NCBI RefSeq assembly: GCF_904849725.1
Contig: NC_058519.1
Coordinates: forward strand, 576,325,169 to 576,389,168
DNA from: Hordeum vulgare subsp. vulgare
Taxonomy: Eukaryota > Streptophyta > Magnoliopsida > Poales > Poaceae
DNA: 64,000 bases
Direction: 5' to 3'
Shown here: piece by piece, positions 57,198-64,000 of the stretch
Position numbering within the stretch: position 1 is the first letter of the stretch
Layout: every line of letters starts with the position of its first letter
Notes under the pieces: model-generated
Seen by the model: the letters and a program-made list of their open reading frames with translations, nothing else
Told to the model about the DNA's origin: nothing
The model's database searches: none
Program-made: the position numbers and the translations under genes

Positions 57198-57317
57198 GGA
57201 TGCGATTATACCAGCACTAAAGCACTGGATCCCATCAGAACTCCGAAGTTAAGCGTGCTTGGGCGAGAGTAGTACTAGGATGGGTGACCTCCTGGGAAGT
57301 CCTTGTGTTGCATTCCC
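57198..57317 (+). rRNA. 5S rRNA
   Basis: C10T, C29T, C107T; upstream GGAAGAAATAG. AGCG, 10 triplets. Confidence 0.96.
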
Positions 57318-57507
57318 CTTTTTAAATATATTTTTGCGCCACGTGACAAGGATGACGCGGGAGCGTGATCTATATGACCTCATTTTCTTATTTTTGACGA
57401 TTACTGTGTGACTTTTCCCACCGCGCTTGACACCCAACGACTACTAGTAGTAGTAGTAGTAGTAGTAGTAGGGGCAAGCATAAGGAACAAATAGATAGTT
57501 GCATGTC

Positions 57508-57626
57508 GGATGCGATCATACCAGCACTAAAGCATCGGATCCATCAGAACTCCGAAGTTAAGCGTGCTTGGACGAGAGTAGTACTAGGATGGGTGACCTC
57601 CTGGGAAGTCCTCGTGTTGCATTCCC
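57508..57626 (+). rRNA. 5S rRNA, 1-nt deletion
   Basis: 119 nt: C28T, one C of 34-36 missing, G66A. AGCG with TTTTGGCG and TATGCCCTC, 6 triplets. Confidence 0.95.
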
Positions 57627-57804
57627 CTTTTTAAATATATTTTGGCGCCACGTGACAAGGATGACGCGGGAGCGTGATCTATATGCCCTCATTTTCTTAT
57701 TTTTGACGATTACTGTGTGACTTTTCCCACCGCGCTTGACACCCAACGACTAGTAGTAGTAGTAGTAGGGGCAAGCATAAGGAACAAATAGATAGTTGGA
57801 TGTC

Positions 57805-57924
57805 GGATGCGATCATACCAGCACTAAAGCACCGGATCCCATCAGAACTCCGAAGTTAAGCGTGCTTGGGCGAGAGTAGTACTAGGATGGGTGACCTCCT
57901 GGGAAGTCCTCGTGTTGCATTCCC
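57805..57924 (+). rRNA. 5S rRNA
   Basis: Consensus; upstream TTGGATGTC. ACCG, 8 triplets with TATGAG. Confidence 0.97.
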
Positions 57925-58108
57925 CTTTTTAAATATATTTTTGCGCCACGTGACAAGGATGACGCGGGACCGTGATCTATATGACCTCATTTTCTTATTT
58001 TTGACGATTACTGTGTGACTTTTCCCACCGCGCTTGACACCCAACGACTAGTAGTAGTATGAGTAGTAGTAGGGGCAAGCATAAGGAAGAAATAGATAGT
58101 TGCATGTC

Positions 58109-58228
58109 GGATGCGATTATACCAGCACTAAAGCACTCGATCCCATCAGAACTCCGAAGTTAAGCGTGCTTGGGCGAGAGTAGTACTAGGATGGGTGACC
58201 TCCTGGGAAGTCCTTGTGTTGCATTCCC
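58109..58228 (+). rRNA. 5S rRNA
   Basis: C10T, C29T, G30C, C107T. AGCG, 9 triplets. Confidence 0.96.
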
Positions 58229-58415
58229 CTTTTTAAATATATTTTTGCGCCACGTGACAAGGATGACGCGGGAGCGTGATCTATATGACCTCATTTTCTT
58301 ATTTTTGACGATTACTGTGTGACTTTTCCCACCGCGCTTGACACCCAACGACTACTAGTAGTAGTAGTAGTAGTAGTAGGGGCAAGCATAAGGAACAAAT
58401 AGATAGTTGCATGTC

Positions 58416-58534
58416 GGATGCGATCATACCAGCACTAAAGCATCGGATCCATCAGAACTCCGAAGTTAAGCGTGCTTGGACGAGAGTAGTACTAGGATGG
58501 GTGACCTCCTGGGAAGTCCTCGTGTTGCATTCCC
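58416..58534 (+). rRNA. 5S rRNA, 1-nt deletion
   Basis: Duplicate of 57508 with the same three changes. AGCG, 6 triplets. Confidence 0.95.
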
Positions 58535-58712
58535 CTTTTTAAATATATTTTGGCGCCACGTGACAAGGATGACGCGGGAGCGTGATCTATATGCCCTCAT
58601 TTTCTTATTTTTGACGATTACTGTGTGACTTTTCCCACCGCGCTTGACACCCAACGACTAGTAGTAGTAGTAGTAGGGGCAAGCATAAGGAACAAATAGA
58701 TAGTTGGATGTC

Positions 58713-58832
58713 GGATGCGATCATACCAGCACTAAAGCACCGGATCCCATCAGAACTCCGAAGTTAAGCGTGCTTGGGCGAGAGTAGTACTAGGATGGGT
58801 GACCTCCTGGGAAGTCCTCGTGTTGCATTCCC
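58713..58832 (+). rRNA. 5S rRNA
   Basis: Consensus; upstream TTGGATGTC. ACCG, 6 triplets, then GCAAGGATAAGG. Confidence 0.97.
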
Positions 58833-59010
58833 CTTTTTAAATATATTTTTGCGCCACGTGACAAGGATGACGCGGGACCGTGATCTATATGACCTCATTT
58901 TCTTATTTTTGACGATTACTGTGTGACTTTTCCCACCGCGCTTGACACCCAACGACTAGTAGTAGTAGTAGTAGGGGCAAGGATAAGGAACAAATAGATA
59001 GTTGCATGTC

Positions 59011-59125
59011 GGATGTGATCATACCAGCACTAAAGCACCGGATCCCATCAGAACTCCGAAGTTAAGCGTGCTTTGGCGAGAGTAGTACTAGGATGGGTGA
59101 CCTCCTGGGAAGTCCTCGTGTTGCC
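59011..59125 (+). rRNA. 5S rRNA, short 3' end (115 nt)
   Basis: C6T, G64T (A box) and loss of five bases at the 3' end: TTGC runs into CC and the T5 terminator. The 3' strand of helix I is damaged, so a stable 5S RNA is unlikely. AGCG, 7 triplets. Confidence 0.93.
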
Positions 59126-59306
59126 CTTTTTAAATATATTTTTGCGCCACGTGACAAGGATGACGCGGGAGCGTGATCTATATGACCTCATTTTCTTATT
59201 TTTGACGATTACTGTGTGACTTTTCCCACCGCGCTTGACACCCAACGACTAGTAGTAGTAGTAGTAGTAGGGGCAAGCATAAGGAACAAATAGATAGTTG
59301 CATGTC

Positions 59307-59426
59307 GGATGCGATCATACCAGCACTAAAGCACCGGATCCCATCAGAACTTCGAAGTTAAGCGTGCTTGGGCGAGAGTAGTACTAGGATGGGTGACCTC
59401 CTCGGAAGTCCTCGTGGTGCATTCCC
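59307..59426 (+). rRNA. 5S rRNA
   Basis: C46T, G97C, T111G. ACCG, 11 triplets. Confidence 0.96.
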
Positions 59427-59550
59427 CTTTTTAAATATATTTTTGCGCCACGTGACAAGGATGACGCGGGACCGTGATCTATATGACCTCATTTTCTTAT
59501 TTTTGACGATTACTGTGTGACTTTTCCCACCGCGCTTGACACCCAACGAC

Positions 59551-59583
<33 letters not shown>

Positions 59584-59619
59584 GGGCAAGCATAAGGAAC
59601 AAATAGGTAGTTGCATGTC

Positions 59620-59739
59620 GGATGCGATCATACCAACACTAAAGCACCGGATCCCATCAGAACTCCGAAGTTAAGTGTGCTTGGGCGAGAGTAGTACTAG
59701 GATGGGTGACCTCCTGTGATGTCCTCGTGTTGCATTCCC
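59620..59739 (+). rRNA. 5S rRNA, G17A/G98T/A101T haplotype
   Basis: Trio plus C57T (A box); upstream AAATAGGTAG. AGCG, 15 triplets. Confidence 0.96.
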
Positions 59740-59863
59740 CTTTTTAAATATATTTTTGCGCCACGTGACAAGGATGACGCGGGAGCGTGATCTATATGAC
59801 CTCATTTTCTTATTTTTGACGATTACTGTGTGACTTTTCCCACCGCGCTTGACACCCAACGAC

Positions 59864-59908
<45 letters not shown>

Positions 59909-59944
59909 GGGCAAGCATAAGGAACAAATAGATAGTTGCATGTC

Positions 59945-60064
59945 GGATACGATCGTACCAGCACTAAAGCACCGGATCCCATCAGAACTGCGAAGTTAAG
60001 CGTGCTTGGGCGAGAGTAGTACTAGGATGGGTGACCTCCTGGGAAGTCCTCGTGTTGCATTCCC
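59945..60064 (+). rRNA. 5S rRNA
   Basis: G5A (helix I), A11G, C46G. AGCG with TTTTGGCG, 10 triplets. Confidence 0.96.
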
Positions 60065-60254
60065 CTTTTTAAATATATTTTGGCGCCACGTGACAAGGAT
60101 GACGCGGGAGCGTGATCTATATGACCTCATTTTCTTATTTTTGACGATTACTGTGTGACTTTTCCCACCGCGCTTGACACCCAACGACTAGTAGTAGTAG
60201 TAGTAGTAGTAGTAGTAGGGGCAAGCATAAGGAACAAATAGATAGTTGCATGTC

Positions 60255-60374
60255 GGATGCGATCAAAGCAGCACTAAAGCACCGGATCCCATCAGAACTC
60301 TGAAGTTAAGCGTGCTTGGGCGAGAGTAGTACTAGGATGGGTGACCTCCTGGGAAGTCCTCGTGGTGCATTCCC
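60255..60374 (+). rRNA. 5S rRNA
   Basis: T12A, C14G, C47T, T111G. Its spacer lacks 25 nt (GACGCGG joins TCTTATTTTTG), including the class-diagnostic site; 9 triplets. Confidence 0.96.
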
Positions 60375-60536
60375 CTTTTTAAATATATTTTTGCGCCACG
60401 TGACAAGGATGACGCGGTCTTATTTTTGACGATTACTGTGTGACTTTTCCCACCGCGCTTGACACCCAACGACTAGTAGTAGTAGTAGTAGTAGTAGTAG
60501 GGGCAAGCATAAGGAACAAATAGATAGTTGCATGTC

Positions 60537-60656
60537 GGATGCGATCAAAGCAGCACTAAAGCACCGGATCCCATCAGAACTCTGAAGTTAAGCGTGCTTG
60601 GGCGAGAGTAGTACTAGGATGGGTGACCTCCTGGGAAGTCCTCGTGGTGCATTCCC
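60537..60656 (+). rRNA. 5S rRNA
   Basis: T12A, C14G, C47T, T111G, as 60255 but with a complete ACCG spacer and no TAG tract. Confidence 0.96.
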
Positions 60657-60816
60657 CTTTTTAAATATATTTTTGCGCCACGTGACAAGGATGACGCGGG
60701 ACCGTGATCTATATGACCTCATTTTCTTATTTTTGACGATTACTGTGTGACTTTTCCCACCGCGCTTGACACCCAACGAGGGGCAAGCATAAGGAACAAA
60801 TAGATAGTTGCATGCC

Positions 60817-60936
60817 GGATGCGATCATACCAGCACTAAAGCACCGGATCCCATCAGAACTCCGAAGTTAAGCGTGCTTGGGCGAGAGTAGTACTAGGAT
60901 GGGTGACCTCCTGGGAAGTCCTCGTGTTGCATTCCC
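60817..60936 (+). rRNA. 5S rRNA
   Basis: Consensus; upstream GCATGCC. AGCG (TTTTTGTGCC), 11 triplets. Confidence 0.97.
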
Positions 60937-61060
60937 CTTTTTAAATATATTTTTGTGCCACGTGACAAGGATGACGCGGGAGCGTGATCTATATGACCTC
61001 ATTTTCTTATTTTTGACGATTACTGTGTGACTTTTCCCACCGCGCTTGACACCTAACGAC

Positions 61061-61093
<33 letters not shown>

Positions 61094-61129
61094 GGGCAAG
61101 CATAAGGAACAAATAGATAGTTGCATGTC

Positions 61130-61249
61130 GGATGCGATCATACCAGCACTAAAGCACTGGATCCCATCAGAACTCCGAAGTTAAGCGTACTTGGGCGAGA
61201 GTAGTACTAGGTTGGGTGACCTCCTGGGAAGTCCTCGTGTTGCATTCCC
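61130..61249 (+). rRNA. 5S rRNA
   Basis: C29T, G60A (A box), A83T (C box). AGCG, no TAG tract. Confidence 0.96.
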
Positions 61250-61409
61250 CTTTTTAAATATATTTTTGCGCCACGTGACAAGGATGACGCGGGAGCGTGA
61301 TCTATATGACCTCATTTTCTTATTTTTGACGATTACTGTGTGACTTTTCCCACCGCGCTTGACACCCAACGAGGGGCAAGCATAAGGAACAAATAGATAG
61401 TTGCATGCC

Positions 61410-61529
61410 GGATGCGATCATACCAGCACTAAAGCACCGGATCCCATCAGAACTCCGAAGTTAAGCGTGCTTGGGCGAGAGTAGTACTAGGATGGGTGAC
61501 CTCCTGGGAAGTCCTCGTGTTGCATTCCC
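61410..61529 (+). rRNA. 5S rRNA
   Basis: Consensus, duplicate of 60817. AGCG, 11 triplets. Confidence 0.97.
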
Positions 61530-61653
61530 CTTTTTAAATATATTTTTGTGCCACGTGACAAGGATGACGCGGGAGCGTGATCTATATGACCTCATTTTCT
61601 TATTTTTGACGATTACTGTGTGACTTTTCCCACCGCGCTTGACACCTAACGAC

Positions 61654-61686
<33 letters not shown>

Positions 61687-61722
61687 GGGCAAGCATAAGG
61701 AACAAATAGATAGTTGCATGTC

Positions 61723-61842
61723 GGATGCGATCATACCAGCACTAAAGCACTGGATCCCATCAGAACTCCGAAGTTAAGCGTACTTGGGCGAGAGTAGTAC
61801 TAGGTTGGGTGACCTCCTGGGAAGTCCTCGTGTTGCATTCCC
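61723..61842 (+). rRNA. 5S rRNA
   Basis: C29T, G60A, A83T, duplicate of 61130. AGCG (GATGATTAC), 10 triplets. Confidence 0.96.
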
Positions 61843-62032
61843 CTTTTTAAATATATTTTTGCGCCACGTGACAAGGATGACGCGGGAGCGTGATCTATAT
61901 GACCTCATTTTCTTATTTTTGATGATTACTGTGTGACTTTTCCCACCGCGCTTGACACCCAACGACTAGTAGTAGTAGTAGTAGTAGTAGTAGTAGGGGC
62001 AAGCATAAGGAACAAATAGATAGTTGTATGTC

Positions 62033-62151
62033 GGATGCGATCATACCAGCACTAAAGCACCGGATCCATCAGAACTCCGAAGTTAAGCGTGCTTGGGCGA
62101 GAGTAGTACTAGGATGGATGACCTCCTGGGAAGTCCTCGTGTTGCATTCCC
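62033..62151 (+). rRNA. 5S rRNA, 1-nt deletion
   Basis: 119 nt: one C of 34-36 missing, G87A (C box); upstream TTGTATGTC. AGCG with TTTTGGCG, 8 triplets. Confidence 0.95.
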
Positions 62152-62335
62152 CTTTTTAAATATATTTTGGCGCCACGTGACAAGGATGACGCGGGAGCGT
62201 GATCTATATGACCTCATTTTCTTATTTTTGACGATTACTGTGTGACTTTTCCCACCGCGCTTGACACCCAACGACTAGTAGTAGTAGTAGTAGTAGTAGG
62301 GGCAAGCATAAGGAACAAATAGATAGTTGCATGTC

Positions 62336-62454
62336 GGATGCGATCATACCAGCACTAAAGCACCGGATCTATCAGAACTCCGAAGTTAAGCGTGCTTGGG
62401 CGAGAGTAGTACTAGTATGGGTGACCTCCTGGGAAGTCCTCGTGGTGCATTCCC
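62336..62454 (+). rRNA. 5S rRNA, 1-nt deletion
   Basis: 119 nt: GATCTATCAG (one C lost, one C to T), G82T (C box), T111G. ACCG (GACACGGGACCG), 7 triplets. Confidence 0.95.
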
Positions 62455-62635
62455 CTTTTTAAATATATTTTTGCGCCACGTGACAAGGATGACACGGGAC
62501 CGTGATCTATATGACCTCATTTTCTTATTTTTGACGATTACTGTGTGACTTTTCCCACCGCGCTTGACACCCAACGACTAGTAGTAGTAGTAGTAGTAGG
62601 GGCAAGCATAAGGAACAAATAGATAGTTGCATGTC

Positions 62636-62755
62636 GGATGCGATCATACCAGCACTAAAGCACCGGATCCCATCAGAACTCCGAAGTTAAGCGTGCTTGG
62701 GCGAGAGTAGTACTAGGATGGGTGACCTCCTGGGAAGTCCTCGTGTTGCATTCCC
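62636..62755 (+). rRNA. 5S rRNA
   Basis: Consensus. ACCG, 12 triplets. Confidence 0.97.
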
Positions 62756-62879
62756 CTTTTTAAATATATTTTTGCGCCACGTGACAAGGATGACGCGGGA
62801 CCGTGATCTATATGACCTCATTTTCTTATTTTTGACGATTACTGTGTGACTTTTCCCACCGCGCTTGACACCCAACGAC

Positions 62880-62915
<36 letters not shown>

Positions 62916-62951
62916 GGGCAAGCATAAGGAACAAATAGATAGTTGCATGTC

Positions 62952-62996
62952 GGATGCGATCATACCAGCACTAAAGCACCGGATCCCATCAGAACT
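62952..62996 (+). pseudogene. 5S pseudogene, first 45 nt only
   Basis: GAACT joins AGTACACCCAACG near the end of the spacer; all internal boxes and the terminators are lost. The AGTA at the join is not in either parent there and may be filler from a TAG tract. 19 triplets with TAC and TGG interruptions. Confidence 0.92.
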
Positions 62997-63011
62997 AGTA
63001 CACCCAACGAC

Positions 63012-63043
<32 letters not shown>

Positions 63044-63104
63044 CTGGTAGTACTGGTAGTACTAGTAGGGGCAAGCATAAGGAACAAATAGATTGTTGCA
63101 TGTC

Positions 63105-63223
63105 GGATGCGATCATACCAGCACTAAAGCACCGGATCCCATCAGAACTCCGAAGTTAAGCGTGCTTGGGCGAGAGTAGTACTAGGATGGTGACCTCCTG
63201 GGAAGTCCTCGTGTTGCATTCCC
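63105..63223 (+). rRNA. 5S rRNA, C-box deletion
   Basis: 119 nt: one G of 85-87 missing in the C box. First terminator reduced to TTTT (CTTTTAAAATAT); upstream AGATTGTTGC. Probably impaired. AGCG, 7 triplets. Confidence 0.94.
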
Positions 63224-63404
63224 CTTTTAAAATATATTTTTGCGCCACGTGACAAGGATGACGCGGGAGCGTGATCTATATGACCTCATTTTCTTATTTT
63301 TGACGATTACTGTGTGACTTTTCCCACCGCGCTTGACACCCAACGACTAGTAGTAGTAGTAGTAGTAGGGGCAAGCATAAGGAACAAATAGATAGTTGCA
63401 TGTC

Positions 63405-63524
63405 GGATGCGATCATACCAGCACTAAAGCACCGGATCCCATCAGAACTCCGAAGTTAAGCGTGCTTGGGCGAGAGTAGTACTAGGATGGGTGACCTCCT
63501 GGGAAGTCCTCGTGTTGCATTCCC
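63405..63524 (+). rRNA. 5S rRNA
   Basis: Consensus. ACCG (GTGACTATTCCC), 7 triplets. Confidence 0.97.
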
Positions 63525-63705
63525 CTTTTTAAATATATTTTTGCGCCACGTGACAAGGATGACGCGGGACCGTGATCTATATGACCTCATTTTCTTATTT
63601 TTGACGATTACTGTGTGACTATTCCCACCGCGCTTGACACCCAACGACTAGTAGTAGTAGTAGTAGTAGGGGCAAGCATAAGGAACAAATAGATAGTTGC
63701 ATGTC

Positions 63706-63825
63706 GGATGCGAACATACCAGCACTAAAGCACTGGATCCCATCAGAACTCCGAAGTTAAGCGTGCTTGGGCGAGAGTAGTACTAGGATGGGTGACCTCC
63801 TCGGAAGTCCTTGTGTTGCATTCCC
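63706..63825 (+). rRNA. 5S rRNA (last in window)
   Basis: T9A, C29T, G97C, C107T. AGCG with GCAGGAGCG, 8 triplets, followed by a 3'-cut upstream element that lacks four bases (AAATAGTTGC). The window ends before the next gene. Confidence 0.96.
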
Positions 63826-64000
63826 CTTTTTAAATATATTTTTGCGCCACGTGACAAGGATGACGCAGGAGCGTGATCTATATGACCTCATTTTCTTATT
63901 TTTGACGATTACTGTGTGACTTTTCCCACCGCGCTTGACACCCAACGACTAGTAGTAGTAGTAGTAGTAGTAGGGGCAAGCATAAGGAACAAATAGTTGC

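Larger units (their letters stand above)
57198..59010 (+). repeat. 908/911-bp tandem duplication (three units)
   Basis: Genes 57198, 57508, 57805 recur at 58109, 58416, 58713 with C10T+C29T+C107T, then C28T, one C deleted and G66A, then consensus. Differences: G30C in the second copy and one TAG. Confidence 0.92.
60817..61962 (+). repeat. 593-bp tandem duplication (two units)
   Basis: A consensus gene with upstream GCATGCC (60817/61410) and a C29T+G60A+A83T gene (61130/61723). The first copy of the second gene is followed by a spacer with no TAG tract; the second has ten triplets. Confidence 0.92.

Overview
This window is one uninterrupted stretch of plant 5S ribosomal DNA. From base 1 to base 64000 it is a head-to-tail array of 5S rRNA genes, all on the + strand. 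The 120-nt gene (starts GGATGCGATC, ends TTGCATTCCC) has the flowering-plant 5S sequence, with the internal control region expected of an RNA polymerase III gene: A box at 50-64, intermediate element at 67-72, C box at 80-97. No 18S/25S rDNA, retroelement or protein-coding gene is visible, so this is a separate (S-type) 5S locus. I cannot name the species; the spacer with its (TAG)n tract should be diagnostic in a search.

I placed 208 loci by eye: one cut by the left edge, 196 essentially full length (119-120 nt, one of 115 nt) and 11 truncated pseudogenes. About 60 copies match the consensus exactly. Each spacer has a fixed order: C plus TTTTT terminator at +122 to +126, a second TTTTT at +134 to +138, a CACGTG palindrome, about 110 nt of conserved spacer, a (TAG)n tract, then a 36-nt upstream element carrying ATAAGG at -28 to -23 and C at -1. 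Unit length is mostly 289-320 bp and differs almost wholly through the TAG number (usually 4-15, range 0 to 146).

Spacers fall into classes by a diagnostic tetranucleotide (GGG followed by AGCG, ACCG or AACG) and a fourth class, Y, which combines GTGCCAAGG, TTCCGACC, GACTAATAG and GGG rather than GGGG before CAAGC. Layout: 1-9.1 kb mostly AGCG with short tracts and a 1,525-bp five-unit duplication; 9.1-37.4 kb is the only zone with class Y, organised in higher-order repeats (1.21 kb x2, about 1.79 kb x3, 5.95 kb x2) that carry ten of the 11 truncated genes; 37.4-44 kb includes a 438-bp pure TAG tract; 44-50.3 kb is a diverged four- to five-unit repeat with long interrupted tracts and copies whose first terminator is weakened to TTTC; 50.3-64 kb has small recent duplications (951, 908, 593 bp) and spacers with no TAG tract.

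The genes do not form a pathway; they are redundant templates for the same large-subunit rRNA. The interest lies in how the array evolves: recent tandem duplications, deletions joining gene and spacer, and expansion of a trinucleotide tract. The 62-codon antisense reading frame seen in almost every unit comes from repetition and is not annotated as a gene.
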